DNA of 64,000 bases. Source: Viola odorata (Eukaryota; Streptophyta; Magnoliopsida; Malpighiales; Violaceae). The stretch lies in NCBI GenBank assembly GCA_963691705.1, contig OY829537.1:71135352-71199351 (forward strand), in the 5' to 3' direction. A program made the translations under genes and the position numbers. Below are positions 11,426 through 23,358 of this stretch, in pieces (the first letter of the stretch is position 1; every line of letters starts with the position of its first letter). The notes under the pieces were generated by a model that saw only the letters and a program-made list of their open reading frames with translations, did no database searches and had not been told where the DNA came from.

Positions 11426-11545
11426 GCAGAAAATTGTGCGAACTGTTTACACACGAAGGGATGCTTGCTCAAACAAAAGGCCCTAAAAAAATACAAAAAG
11501 GGGCAAAGAAGTCAGAGCACCCGATGGACAAAAGAGAAGTGACAT

Positions 11546-13876
11546 TCACGGCCCGGGCACGCTGTTGTTCCCCTCGTCAGGCCGTGGCCTTTTTGCCTGG
11601 CGATAGCCCTCTTCTGTGAGGAACCCAGACTTTTGCTTGAAGAGGTGGATGATGGCGTCAGCATCGAAGAAATGGCGGTCGTGATGTTCAATAATGCAAT
11701 CGGCCATGAGACCTGCCGCTTGTTCCGAAAACCACTTGCACCTGTCCGCCGTTTCCTCCTTAAGCGCGACATTCTTGCTCTGCTCCGCTTGAAGGGCGGC
11801 ATCCCCAGCGGCCCGGAGTCCTTTGGCCTCTTCCAACTCTTTCCTCGCAACTCCCAAACTGTTTTCCACACATTGTCGCTCCTCAACACTCTTCCGCAGC
11901 TCCACTTGAGTTTCATGAAGCTCCCTTTGGTACTTGCTAATTTCTTCCGAGAGCTGGTGGTTAGTGTTGTGCCATTCCTGGGAGGAAGATTGGAGAGAGC
12001 TCATTCGTCTCATCATATTTGTAGACCAGTAATGGAAACCTTGAAAGCTAGAGAACAGATGAGTCCTTATCTGCTGCAATTGTTCACCCTCGGCAACGGA
12101 GAGGAAGCCTCGCTCTTCCTCCTCAACTGACAACAGATGTCCTACCAGTAAGGCGGATATCGCTAGGGAGCTATCGCCTCCTAACGCTGGGAACCCGCGC
12201 GACGAATGTTGCTTAAATCAACTTGATGGGTGGCGGCTCCGCTAGAGAGTATAGTGCTTAACTCAGCCACCATGCGCGGGGTTTCTATTGGGGGAAGAGA
12301 GGGAAAGATCGTCTGAGCAGTAGTGGGAATGAAGAAGACATCCGGAGGGGACGGAGGGGAATGATTGGACGGCCCAACGTCAATATTGAAGTCGCTGGTC
12401 GTTAAGTTTGGAAAGTGCTCCTCTGCAAGAACCTCCAGAAAGTCCAAGGGATTGCCTGGAGGAGGAGATGATGCGGCAAAAGAGGAATGAAGCTGCGCAG
12501 AGGTATCCCTGCTCCCTGCCGGGCCAGAGCCTTGGTCGCATGCCAAGGGACCAGTATCGGCAATGCCGTCCTGCCTACCCTGACCAGCGACAGAGTTATC
12601 CGCTGAAGGAACGTCTTCATTAAGACGGGGACGCTTGGGGTCAAGAACGCTCGACAAATCCATACCGTCGCGTGAAGGAGTAGCGGAAGAGGCAACAACC
12701 GCGGTATCCTACCCGCAAAAGACAAAGGGGAATTAAGAAACAAATAAAAATACATGGACAAGGAAAAAATTTATAAAAACCACCTGAGCAGGAGGACGTG
12801 TAGGGGTGATAACGCGAAGGCGGAGAGTCCTTTTCTTCTTTCTAGCAAGGGGAGGATGAGAAGGCGACGCTTGTGTAGGAGCAACGCCGGGGGAAGAAAT
12901 TGGAACAGTGGTCGATGTGGCAGTAGCCTTCGCTCGGGGAAGAGAGGAAGACTCAGGCGCAGAAGTGGACGCGCGCGTGGTATCAGTAGCAGAGCCGGCC
13001 GAGGTGGAGGAAAGAGCCCTTTTTTCTCTCTTCTGCTGAGCCCTCTTCTCTCTTTTCTTGATACAATCAGGCTTCCACCCGGCGGGAGGATCTGTAGAAA
13101 TAAGAAAAGAATGTTAGAGTTAGTATTGACGTGGAACAGCGAACAGAGGTGTGAAGCTCACTTTGAATGCAATCTTGAATGTTGCCTCCGCACGCGAGTT
13201 CGCGAGTGCGAACACCAGGGATCTCAGGCAGATTAAGTAGTTTGTTTAGCCAGTCTTGGTCAGCTGGCCCTAACTCCGGCCTGCCACCCCAGGCAGCATC
13301 TCTGATGGCAAGATTAAAACCGGTCTGCCACAAAGGCTGGGGCAGATTGATGATGAAGAATCCCTTTTTCCAAGCATCAATGGAAGATTCAAGGAATAAC
13401 AGCTTCCAGGTAAAAGGGTTTAAAGCTTCAACATCATAGCGGGGCGATATCGCTATGATGCCGTTATTATGATGGTACAATTGAAAGAGGGAGCGGAGCA
13501 ACAACAAGGAAGGAGATTCATTCCCTATATGTCTACAGAGGGCTATAAAAGCATAAATGCCACAGTAGGCGTTTGGACTCAGTTGGGCAGCGTTTAAATC
13601 AAATTCAGAGAGTAATTCAACAATCAAAGGATCCAGAGGCAGCCGAAAACCATAATGGAATATCTTGGCATAAAGAACCCTACTATTGTCGGGTAATTCG
13701 CTATTAAGACGAAGGGATTTCGGGGCAACTTCGGTGGAATACCCCTCCAACTGGTCGACAATGACATTATAGCTCCGCAGGCGCCGTCGAAGGACGGCGG
13801 TGGAAGTAATGGTGGAAACAGTGGTATTAACATCCCCCTCCCCAGCGGGGCGGGAATAACGGCGATTAGGAGCCAT
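11546..13876 (-). pseudogene. Antisense gene iv of element A: PF04195-like domain plus coiled coil, three exons
   Basis: Exons on the minus strand: 13876-13162 (715 nt), 13091-12784 (308 nt) and 12708-11546. Introns are 13092-13161 and 12709-12783, both GT-AG. The start chosen is the Met of MAPN, as in copy D; a longer in-frame start at 14035 sits in the promoter region. Residues about 70-185 resemble 'putative gypsy type transposon' (PF04195): YGFRLPL, PNAY and WKKGFF landmarks. The middle is Pro/Ser/Ala-rich with KKR and RKRKR nuclear-localisation-like stretches. The C-terminal part is a charged coiled coil. Exon 3 is one base shorter than in D: a deletion near 12205 causes a stop at 12181. 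Exons 1 and 2 are open. Function unknown; such antisense ORFs are known in Tat elements. Confidence 0.75.
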
Positions 13877-14552
13877 AAGCAAGGTAAAGAGAAGAATAGA
13901 AAGGAAGGTACCTGTGGTGAGAAGAAGATTGAAGCACCCACGCGGCGGCGGATCGTAGGAGGAGGAAGAGGAATTGTTTTCCTTCTTTTTCGTTTCTTTA
14001 ACAGAGAAAGGTAATAAAAGATAAGAAGAAAGCACGTGGGGTTTTTATATATAAACCCTAGGAACAAAAGAGACGACGGGTCAAGCGATCGTGGCGTATG
14101 ACGTGTCAGGGACAGAAAAGCGCGGGAAGCGGGTACAACTCCTGAGGAGCGAAAAGACATGTTCAGTCCGCCAGTCCCATTAGCGCTCCCCTTTGATGAC
14201 ACGTGGGCTCAGAGCATCATGACTGTCTTCTTCGTATCAAACAAAGAGAGTCAGAGCATTAAATGCTCTGAAAAGGGAGCAGTCAAACCCAGCGGAAAGG
14301 AGTGGTAAGCCGTAATGGCACGGCATGCAAAAGGCAAAAATGTGAGAAAAAGTTGTGAAGCGGCATATGATAAAGAGCGACATCGTCCAAAAACACACAT
14401 TATTTGGTCAAGATTGTAAGGTTTGGTAATTATTACAAGCAAAGAGGCGACGACAAAGTCCAAATGGAAAAATAATACAACAAGGGCGTAAGTAGAGAAG
14501 CGATGCCCCACATCAAGCGGCATCAAATAGGCTTCCCCCAGGCGCGGACTTG
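13877..14552 (-). promoter_or_regulatory. Promoter of antisense gene iv and 3' end of gene iii (copy A)
   Basis: TATATAAAA on the minus strand at 14043-14051 lies 167 bp before the gene iv start. CACGTG at 14033-14038 and ACACGTGG near 14199 are G-box/ABRE-like. The rest of the stretch is the region after the gene iii stop. Copy D has the same arrangement at 55740-56416. Confidence 0.6.
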
Positions 14553-16710
14553 TCACTCCTCTTCGGAGGAGAGGAAACCCTCTTGGCTCTCATCAATCTC
14601 TTTCACCCTCGCGGAGGCGTACCTGGCGACCTCAGCAGGATCAGCGGCCCTACTGCGGTGCTGATCTGTCACCCCGGCGATAAAGGCCTGTTCAGTCTTC
14701 TTCTTCCACCATGCCACTTTCTTGAAAGCTTTCGACAGGTCGGCATCGTGGGATGATACCTCCTCAAGGAGGAATGAGCTCTTCTTTCTCTCAGCCACCA
14801 GCTCAGCCTCCAAAGCTTCGACTTGGGCTTTTCCTTTAGATCTTTCCCGAGAAAGGTCAGCGCGACACTCGCGCAGTTCGGCCTGAGCGCGCTTGTGGAG
14901 TCGCGACAACTCCTCTACCTTTGCTAGCGCACCGGAGTTTTGAGATTGTGTACCACGGGCCTTGATGAAATAATGAAGTTTTTGAAAGGCAGCAAGGCAG
15001 TTGTTCATGACGCGCATATACTGAACTTCGGGAGGAAGTTGCAGCAGCCTACTCTCCTCCTCGGGGGCTCGGAATAGTTCGCAGGCCAAGACAATCATGG
15101 GCTGATCTTACGATAAGGGGTCTGATATGCCCAGGGCACGGAACCCGTCAGTCCCAAATTTTGACAGATTTAGTCAGTGAGAAGGGGCCCCTTGAGGCCC
15201 GTCGCGGGAAAGATCAGCAACAAAGGAAGGGGCGGAGATACCGCCAGAGCCCCCAACGTCTCGAATTGAAGTAATGAACAACGGACAAGGGGACTTGGGA
15301 GGAGAGTGAGAAGAGCCAGGTCCACTGGGGACAGAGGGAGGCACATCAGTAATACAGCGGCCAATGGGCGAGTGTGGAGGCTCCATGACAAGAGTGGAGT
15401 CCGCAGCGGACGATGGCATCATCGCGGCAGTAGAGGTTTCATTGGGAGCGACCAATCCCAGAGGCGAGGAAGTGCCACCCAGAGAAGCCTCGCTCTCCGT
15501 TGTCGCGCCAAGAGAAATGATAGTCTCAGAAGCGACGGTATTTGCGGTATTGGCAGGGGGAGATTGAGTCGCCACCCTTGTCACCTGAGCTTCGCTTGCT
15601 TCCCTTAGCTTCTTCCGTTGAGCTGAGGAGGCCGGGCGGAGGCTCAACTCTGTGTCCATGTCCTCAACTCCGTAGGAGAAAATCTTTGTCTCAGTCACTA
15701 GCAAACCAGATCCGGACCTCTTCTTCCGGCTGGGTAACCAGTTCTCCACGAAGCAGGAAGGGCGGAGAGAGGGACCGCTTTCCCAGGAAAGAATTTCGTC
15801 TAAAGCTCTTTTCTTTATGGGCATACGGTGATCAGCTCGAGCCCCAGCGGAAGTAGAGGGAGTAGTTGTTGAAGGGGCTACAACCTTGTGAGGAGCGTCA
15901 CCCTCAGAGAGCGGACGAGCGATAGTTTCCCCTACGAAAAAGTAATGTTAGCAAGCAAGGGGGAAGCAAGGCGGTGGTGAAGTTCAAAAGCTCACCTATG
16001 GCACACTCAGTTAAAGGCCTGTACAAGGCAAAATTTCGGATCTGAAAAGAGGACTCCATCTCCAGCAAGGTGTTGGCCTGATCCAACTCTTCCCTAGAAA
16101 GAGGCGCTGGCCTCGCCCAATCAACCACCTCCAAGTTGAAATCAGGACGCCACAGGCGAGAGGGTAATTCGACGACGAAGAAACCGCTCTTCCAGTTATC
16201 GACGCTCCCCTCAAATCCTTGAAATTTCTGCCAAAAAGACCTCACTAGAGTGTCATCCCATCTTGGAATAATATTAATGAAGCCGTCGCGAAAAACCAGA
16301 GTCAAGAACTTACAGAATAAAGAGACAGAGGGAGCAAGAATATCTTTTAATTCGCAGGCACGAAAGAAGGCGTAGATGCAGCTCCATGAGGGAGGGGTAA
16401 TCTGCGCAGGGTTAAGCCCGTGCTCGCGCAGCACACGCTCTAGCGTGTCATGAACTGGGAGGCGGAACCCGTATTGAAACATCTTAAAATAATGAATCGT
16501 ATGAGTTTTCCAGAGACGGCTATGAAGTTTCATAGTGTCAGAAGGAATAGTGGGGCGATAGCCGCAGGGGAAGGTAATATTATTGCTTTCCAGTTCAAGA
16601 CGTAAGACAGTAGGGCAAGTAAAGATGCTAGGAGTATTTTCAAGCTCGGGATATCGAGAAATTGCCCTAGGGGTAGCTAAAGAACTAGATTGAGATCTCG
16701 TGCGAGGCAT
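14553..16710 (-). pseudogene. Antisense gene iii of element A: paralogue of gene iv, two exons
   Basis: Exon 1 is 16710-15996 (715 nt), the intron 15932-15995 (64 bp, GTGAGC...TAG, branch-like CTAAC), exon 2 15931-14553. Exon 1 carries the PF04195-like domain with YGFRLPV and WKSGFF at the same spacing as in gene iv. Exon 2 encodes a Ser/Pro/Ala-rich stretch, a basic RKKR patch and a C-terminal coiled coil ending in an acidic tail. Two in-frame stops in exon 2: TGA at 15174-15176 (CGA in copy D) and TAA near 15107 (CAA in D). Identical exon-1 length and phase-1 intron show that genes iii and iv arose by duplication. Confidence 0.75.
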
Positions 16711-17227
16711 GATAGATAAAGCAGCAAAGGAAAATCAAAAGCAAGATCGAGCAGAATACCTTGAGAGAGAGAAGGCTGAAATTGATAAGTGAATTGCCTG
16801 GATGCGAACGAGAGAATTTCCTCAGAGTGAGCAAAAAACGAAGAGAGTTTTAAAGTATAAAAAGGAGCAAAAAGGTACAAGGAAGAAACGTGCTTCCTTT
16901 TAAGAGAGACGGTGGAAGAGTCAGATAGAAGGGCAACCTATTACAGCAAGACACGTATGAGGCAAACAGGGCACGTGGGAAGACCCTGACAGAGACTTAA
17001 AGTCAAGCGCTCGCCTTGAATTTCGCAAAAAGAAAGGCCCTCTAATTACAAGAAACCCCAGAAAAAGGATCCTATGAAGCGGTAATCGGCTTGTCCAGCG
17101 GCGATTAACCCATAAGAGCGACGATATACTAAAAGCAAAAAAGAAAAAGGCAAGCGACATTTTACTTCACAACATTTTTATTTATTAAAAAGGAAGCCAG
17201 CGGCATCTACAAATAGGTGCGACATCT
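16711..17227. other. Spacer between antisense genes ii and iii (copy A)
   Basis: Upstream of gene iii on the minus strand is a weak TATA-like TTTTTATAC near 16853-16861. The part next to gene ii contains TTTATTTATTAAAAAG (17178-17193), which on the minus strand gives AATAAA-type signals for gene ii. No further gene seen. Confidence 0.5.
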
Positions 17228-17716
17228 TCAGTTTTCGTCCATCCAGTGCACGTCGTAGATATAGTCATAATCCTCTGGCGATGATGGCGACCCACTGTTG
17301 TAGAAGGGAAAGGCCTTGTCAGCCTCGAATGGTCTTTTACCAAGCCCAGTCGCGGAACCTGTCGTAGGGGCAGTGTCTTCCTTTGAAGCGGCATGGGAGT
17401 TTTCCTCCAGGGTCGAGGTAACCGATCCTGTGGCGGCATCTAGCGTAGAAGTCTCGTCCTTGGGAAAAGGACAAGGGACGGATGGTGACGGTTCATCCTT
17501 TTGCCGCAGCTAAAGGTAGTGAGGTTCAAAGCCCGCAAAGAAGGATTCGAAAGATTGTTTCTTTGTTTTCTTCAATCTCTTGCGACCCCGGCGTTTCACA
17601 TAACGTTTGGCAGGCCTCCAGGGAGGTGTGAGTGGAGGATTGTCGGAGTCGGGAGAAGTCGGAGGGGTCGGAGGAGAATCGCGGGCGGCAGCATACAAAA
17701 AATGGGAGTCAGCCAT
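17228..17716 (-). pseudogene. Antisense gene ii of element A: small Pro-rich basic/acidic protein (one stop)
   Basis: ATG at 17716 (MADS...), in-frame end TGA at 17228, 162 codons, with one TAG at 17510-17512 (TCG in copy D). The N-terminus is Pro/Ser/Thr-rich, followed by a KRRGRKRLKK nuclear-localisation-like stretch, then an acidic Pro/Ser-rich tail ending near SPEDYDY. No family recognised. A minus-strand TATATAAG at 17782-17789 lies 66 bp upstream. The C-terminal end differs from copy D, where a TAG cuts it six codons earlier. Confidence 0.65.
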
Positions 17717-18264
17717 GGAAATGTCAGTAAGAGTGAGAAGCAAGAAGGAAAAAGATGAACGAAAATGATAGAAAGAGCCCCCTTATATAGCCAAGAGGAG
17801 GAAGCGTGCCTGCCTCTCCGTGTATTATCGAGGACATTTAATGCTATCAAGGGTAGCGTCTGTTGGGAGGAAGGATCTGACTCCGCAACTGTCAAAAATC
17901 TGCACCAACCAGGAGGCACCGAAATCGTCGCCCAATCCGTTAGCACTAAAAAAGCGGCTCGAAATATATTCTGAACGAACGTGGCGTGAAAGAATCGTCA
18001 TCATGAGCCAGATGGGCAAATAAAGTCAGGGGATCCCAGGGGACACCAAGCCCATAGTTAGTAAGAATAGAAGCGGTTTTCTAAGAAAGACGAAATGAGA
18101 AAAAAGAAAAACATTGACAGCGCGGCAAGTGAATAAGGAAAGGCATATTTATTTACTTAAAGGGCCTAACAACCCGAGATTACAAAAGGCCTAACGGCCC
18201 GGAGTTACAAAAGGTGGCCACAGAGGAGCACAGAAAGACACGCCGAGGGGATCCCCGTCGCAGG
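17717..18264 (-). promoter_or_regulatory. Promoter of antisense gene ii and 3' end of gene i (copy A)
   Basis: TATATAAG on the minus strand at 17782-17789. The stretch TTTATTTACTTAAAGGG near 18148 gives an AATAAA signal for gene i on the minus strand. No other gene seen. Confidence 0.55.
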
Positions 18265-18651
18265 TCAAGCATTCGACCCAGCGTCATCATCGTCCCATTC
18301 CAGGAAAGGAATTTCCCTAAGGGCATCCGCTAGGGTCGTCAGTTTAGAAGAGTAGGCCCTCATGCTCTTCAGGCAGCATCCCAGCAAATCCTTCCTATGC
18401 TGTAGCGTTGACATCAGCAGCTGAATCTGAGAAACAGCCACCGACAGCTTCACCGCTTTCTCCACGGGACTGAAATCCTCCATGGTGACGGCAGCCTGTC
18501 TAGCTTGCAGGGGAGTCAGCATCCCCTAGAGCTCCAGCATATCCTCCGAGGTCTTAATGCTCAGCGAACCCAGGAAATCAGTATTGGCCTGAGTTAGGTT
18601 CCTCAGGGCATGGGTCTTGGAGAGCAGGAAGTTTTTGGTGACTTCGTCTAT
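18265..18651 (-). pseudogene. Antisense gene i of element A: start codon lost, one stop
   Basis: 387 nt, the same length as the intact gene in copy D (51636-52022). The start ATG has become ATA (18651-18649), and a CAG has become TAG near 18525. The rest stays open and ends in an acidic DDDD-containing tail. Likely product if intact: a small helical protein of 128 aa of unknown function. A minus-strand TATAAATA at 18733-18740 is preserved. Confidence 0.7.
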
Positions 18652-18880
18652 AAGGAAAAGAGAGATGAGGAAATTCGAAGAGAGAGGTGAAAACGTTGTG
18701 AGAGTTATGAAGTAAGTGCAAAATGAAAGGCCTATTTATAGACTTCAGAAAAAGGCATTTCGAAGATATACCTTTATCGATCGCCGAGCCCACATTGGGG
18801 AAGAAACCTTTGAAGGGGCAAGACTGGAGACGCTGTGATAGCCCTTGGTAAACACTCGGGCTAGTTTTCGTTTGGGCATA
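18652..18880 (-). promoter_or_regulatory. Promoter of antisense gene i (copy A)
   Basis: TATAAATA on the minus strand at 18733-18740, 82 bp before the ancestral start codon. It abuts the 3' LTR and is matched by 51408-51635 in copy D. Confidence 0.6.
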
Positions 18881-19427
18881 TGATAACTATCGATACCACA
18901 GAAGCGGCATCTCGACTACCCCGCCGGGTGACCCGGACAGCCTACTGTACCTTCTGGGGCAGACGGGACTCTGTTCATGCCGCCCTTAGCCTGGCGGTCA
19001 GCCCTGGGATGGTCGACATCAGCGGGGGGGGGGGGGGGGGGGGGCTCTCATGCGACATCCGCACGGCGGCATCCCATCCCAGGTCGTCCCTGACGTCACT
19101 CCACATGACGTCATCCCGCGTGACGTCACTCTATGGCACTCCAGCAACACGTATCACTCCAACGACATCTACCAGGGACTATTCCTACCCCTGTCGGTAC
19201 ACTCTTCCCTTTGTCTATAAATACGCTCACCTTTTCAGACAAGAGGGTAAGCTTAAGATAGCGTACTGAACCCCTGCCACTTTTACTACTCACACTGACT
19301 TTGGCATCGGAGTGTTTACGCCGGAGACCCCCTCCGGCGCATTGCAGGTGACGAAGGCCCCCAGTACAGTGTTCCCGACCGCCCCAGATCAAGCCAATCC
19401 TGCTCAGTACCCCTCGGACTCTTATCA
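18881..19427 (+). repeat. 3' LTR of element A
   Basis: 547 bp. It carries three TGACGTCA sites at 19091, 19106 and 19121 (exactly 15 bp apart), a G21 run at 19024-19044 and TATAAATA at 19216-19223. Compared with the 5' LTR it has one more 15-bp unit. Confidence 0.95.
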
Positions 19428-19432
19428 CGAAT
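19428..19432. repeat. Right target-site duplication of element A (CGAAT)
   Basis: Exact copy of 227-231. Confidence 0.93.
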
Positions 19433-19607
19433 ACCTGATATTTGATGCTATTAGGCTATTACCAATTTAGTAGGCCAGCGACTTTCGGCATGAAAAATAT
19501 AAAGAATATTTTTTATGAATTAAAATTTTAAAAATTTAAGGGTATAAAAAAAATTTTAAAGTAATAATAAAGGGTATAATAAACTTTAAAAAAATATTTT
19601 TTTCATA

Positions 19608-19658
<51 letters not shown>

Positions 19659-21287
19659 ATTTAGTGAGATTAGTGAATAAAAACATAATTATTACTTTTT
19701 GAAGCCCTAGGATACATAATCAAATCTCAAGTATGATACCGTAGCTACGAGCTCATGTATTAGGAATAAAAATTATAATAGTCTCAACTTCATGAGCACG
19801 CTGACTTTGTAGTATAGATACATGGTAGAATTTATTCGAAGAAATGTTATTTCCTATCCTAAAACCTTTCTTAAAAGAGTGATTTTAAGGAAAGTAATTG
19901 CAGGTAGAGTTAAAATTCTCGATAAAATAACTTTTTTGTTTATACTCAGAATTTTAGAAAAAAAGTAATTTTCTTCATTCTTAATTAATATTTATTTTAT
20001 TTTATTTTATTTAGTTATATTTATACAAATTTTAGTTAAAATTATTTAATATAAATATATAATAGATCATAGTTTAAGAATATTAACATGATGGAAGATG
20101 ATAAATTATATTTTAGTATATTAAAATTAACTAAAAAATTACTAAACACGGTGTCAAGTTACATTATTTTATTGGTGTGGATAAATTAATAATCAAAATA
20201 AATATTATTAAAATAACACAAATAATTGCATAAGTCATACCTTTATTTATCGATTAAAATGTTAATAACTCAACCATGTACCTTAAAAAAATAGTCTCAA
20301 TCGAGTATGCAAGTAATTTTCTCTACAGTCGGGAAAGTGAAATCCTCACCTCAAATTAGGTAATCTTTTTCCCCATATTGAAAAAAATAGAGGAGTCAAA
20401 AAAAGTTAGATTTTCAGAGATCTAACTTCTCATGCATTAAACAAATATAATAAAACTAGAAATCTCACATTCTCGAATTATTTCCCCCTAATTTTATCAA
20501 CCAAACGCTACCTAAATATAAAACAATGAACTAAAATGTAAGTTATTTACCTAAAATATTTCCTTCCTTAATGTGAAAAAAAAGTAAGTCAATGTATTAA
20601 ATAAAATTTTAATTCACTAATATTTTAATGTAGCATTCTTTTGAGGAGTAGTAATAAAAAGATATAGGTTGGTTAAGAGAATATATAGACAGAAATAAAG
20701 AAGTTTATACTATCAAAAAGATCAAATTAAACAAACTTAAAATAACGAGAGTAACACATTAGGTAAACTAGAAGATATTGAAGGACCGGATTAACTAGTC
20801 TATGCATAGCAAATATTTTATTAATAATTTTTATTAGATTTGAGTCTCTAAATCATTATTTTGTCGCAAACAGTTAGACTTTCTATCTAAAATTCTAACA
20901 ACTTTTCTTTCACCATATTTTTTATTCTTTTTATTTTTGAAAAAGAAAAAATTGGGAAAAACTAAAAAATCAAGAAATTAAAAAATTCACAATAAAATTT
21001 TAAATAGTGATAAAGAGCTAAAAATGAATGAACTTAAGTAACGATGCTTTTGTTTTCTTTTTCTTTTTCAAAACTTTTCAACAAAAGTCCTATTTGGTTT
21101 AGTTTTTTTTATAATTCTTTAAAATATTGTATCAATATTTAAAATTTTATTTTATTTTTCTAGATTTGTTTTAGCTCTTTTCAATTTTTTTTATTTTATA
21201 AAAAATATTAGATTATTTTTGTTTTTTAAATAGCTAAAAAAAAATTAAAGGGTCTATTTATTAGGTCATACATGGGGTGAAGGTAAA
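19433..21287. other. AT-rich DNA without recognised genes
   Basis: Very AT-rich, all frames broken. Apart from the (TA)n tract no structure was recognised. Confidence 0.6.
19612..19655. repeat. (TA)n microsatellite
   Basis: About 22 uninterrupted TA units. Confidence 0.95.
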
Positions 21288-21570
21288 TTTTTTTTATAGA
21301 ACTGCATATTTCATTAATTCAAATAGTATGTCAAAGACAAGGCCTATTTATTAGTGTGAGTACAAGCAAGAGGTTAAAAACAAAACATCCAATCCCTATC
21401 AAGTTACAACCAGGCTATTAAAAATTGTTCGCCACTAATATTTTTTTTCACTAAATTATCAGCAAACTTATTCACCTCCCCAGATGCGTAAATAAAGGAT
21501 AGCTCGCCGAAAAACTGCACATACTCTTGTATTAATAAGAAAATTTCAAATACATTGAGGTATATACCAT
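21288..21570 (-). mobile_element. Possible LINE 3' remnant with RNase H-like peptide
   Basis: On the minus strand, about 21565-21440 translates to a peptide with SGEVNKFADNLVKK. This resembles the end of plant RNase H-like (RVT_3) domains, where the consensus is R-E-x-N-x-x-A-D-x-L-A-K; the Arg is Ser here. An A8 run on the minus strand (21295-21288) could be the poly(A) tail after an AT-rich 3' UTR. The 5' end and target duplication were not found. It could instead be a decayed host RNase H-like pseudogene. Confidence 0.35.
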
Positions 21571-21756
21571 TTCATATTTCTTTATATAAAAAATTAACAT
21601 AGAATTGAATTATATGTCACCGGATAATTATCTATTTAAATTAAAAATATATATAATATAAATATAAAAATATGATAAATTCTAATTAGTTCTTACCGTT
21701 AAAATAGATACTCTCACTTGTTTTTCCTCCGATTATAAATCCCACACGGTTAAAAC

Positions 21757-22543
21757 TAGGGGTGAAATCGGATTCGTGGATCCGACCCGATCCGATCCGA
21801 TCTCACCCATCCGCTCCGATCCGAAGGCAGGTCGGACACTAGATCGGATCAGGCTGTCGGAATCCGAACGTTTTCGGATTCCGATAATCCATATCCCTTA
21901 TTAGTTATTATGTTGTTTACCCATATCCCATATCCGATAATCCATATCCCATAAACCATCACACCCGAAACCACCACCACCACCACCACCAAATATCAAA
22001 CTGATCACCACCACTTCGACGCCCAAATCGGCCACCACCCCCTCACTGTCCAAACGGACAAAATAACCGACCCGATCTACTCTAATCCAATGAAAATAAA
22101 ATCCAAACTCAGTCAACAAACTACCAAATCAACACACCATCACTCTCACTCTCCTCAACCGCCACCGACCAACACCACTATCTCCTCAATCTTCGCCAAG
22201 TTCGACCACTTGTTTACCTTTCCTTCGATTCCTAGGCGCTGCCAAAGAAAGAATAGAAAGAGCAGAAGAGAGGAAGAAGAAAGAAAAACAGAGAAAAAGA
22301 AAGGAAGAAAGAAAGAAAAGAAAAGAGAGAGAGAGAGAGTCGTTGAAGAAGAATAAAAAGGAAGGAAAAAAGAAAAAAAAAAAAAAGGAGAGGGGTTGGG
22401 CTTCGACCCAACCTATGGAAAAAAAAGAAAAGAATAAAAATCAGAAAATAAATTATACTTTAAATTTTTTTTCTAATAAATCCAAAAAATATCCGATTCC
22501 GAACTCGTCAAATTCCGATCCAAAATCCGAATTCTCACCCCTA
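21757..22543. mobile_element. Non-autonomous hAT-like element
   Basis: Ends TAGGGGTGA...TCACCCCTA form inverted repeats that continue imperfectly for about 30 bp (GGATTCGTGGATC against GGATTTTGGATC). Flanks GTTAAAAC (21749-21756) and GTTCCAAC (22544-22551) match in 6 of 8 bases, as expected for an old 8-bp hAT target duplication. The inside has repeated CCGAT/GGATC motifs near both ends, a (CCA)n-like tract at 21970-21992 and a purine-rich tract at 22240-22390. No transposase is present. Confidence 0.65.
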
Positions 22544-23300
22544 GTTCCAACAAAGTTCCCCACTGCTTGCAAGCGCAAATGACCTTTTTCCTATGTAGCA
22601 GTGCAACGCATTATGCAAGTACTAGTGCCTTTTCATTTTTTATTATCTTTTCATTTTCATTTTGCTTAAATTTCTTGATTTGTTTACTTTTTTTATAAAT
22701 AGAGCTGAAATTCGAATATGGATTCAATTTCTTAAAAGTATTTTTACCACCAAAATCAATAAACTACATATCTATTAGCTCATCATTTTCACATAATATG
22801 AAATATTTTACATTTCTTAACTTAAATAGTACTACTAACTACTTATATCCCGTTTTATTTGTTTTTTAATAGTCCAAGACAAAATAAGACAAAATAAATA
22901 ATAACCATCGTAATTTTCATATTACAATATTTCTTTTATATAATTGAAGATAAAATTCGAATTTGTATTTGAGTTCCAACTAGTACTTTTATCACTAGCT
23001 AGATAATTTGTTGTAAAAATGTGATATTACAAAGGTTTTACATTTTGATCCGTAAGATCTTACCTTAAATTCAAGCGACCATTTTGAATTTGAATGAGTC
23101 AAATTCAGTTTGTTACCACACCTTAAAATTTTGAAACCGAAAATCCTATCTCCCTTAAAGTTGAAGATATATCTTTAAAACCAACTTATATCTCCAAGCC
23201 TATAAATATATGCGGTCATTTTTACAAAAAGACAAACCTTAATACACAAAACATTCATCTCACTCCTGGGTTCTATTATTTTAAGTTGTTCTTATTGCTT
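22544..23300. other. AT-rich DNA, possible LTR remnant at its end
   Basis: No gene seen. TATAAATA near 23201 followed by a C/T-rich leader could be a promoter of an old LTR, but no matching copy lies in the window. Confidence 0.3.
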
Positions 23301-23358
23301 TGGTACCTGACTTCGAGTGGGAAGAGATCGTTATATCTTGGGGTAATAAATTCTTGAT

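Larger units (their letters stand above)
232..19427 (+). mobile_element. Element A: Tat-lineage Ty3/gypsy LTR retrotransposon with antisense gene cassette
   Basis: It is bounded by two near-identical LTRs starting TGATAACTATCG and ending CTCTTATCA, with TSD CGAAT on both sides. Order on + is LTR, PBS, gag, protease-RT-RNase H-second RNase H-integrase, minisatellite, nested inverted LTR, four minus-strand genes, LTR. An extra archaeal-type RNase H and extra ORFs between INT and the 3' LTR are known traits of the Tat clade (Retand, Ogre, Grande). Total length is 19.2 kb, or about 15.4 kb without the nested LTR. No clear polypurine tract touches the 3' LTR. About ten substitutions separate the two LTRs by eye, so the insertion is not very old, yet gag, pol and the antisense genes all carry stops. 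Confidence 0.93.

Noticed and set aside
11633..12130. 165-codon plus-strand frame
   Set aside because: Exact shadow of the coiled-coil exon of antisense gene iv.
21901..22119. Gly-rich minus-strand frame
   Set aside because: Comes from a (CCA)n-like tract in the hAT-like element.
22090..22582. Lys/Glu-rich plus-strand frames
   Set aside because: Comes from the purine-rich tract; low complexity.
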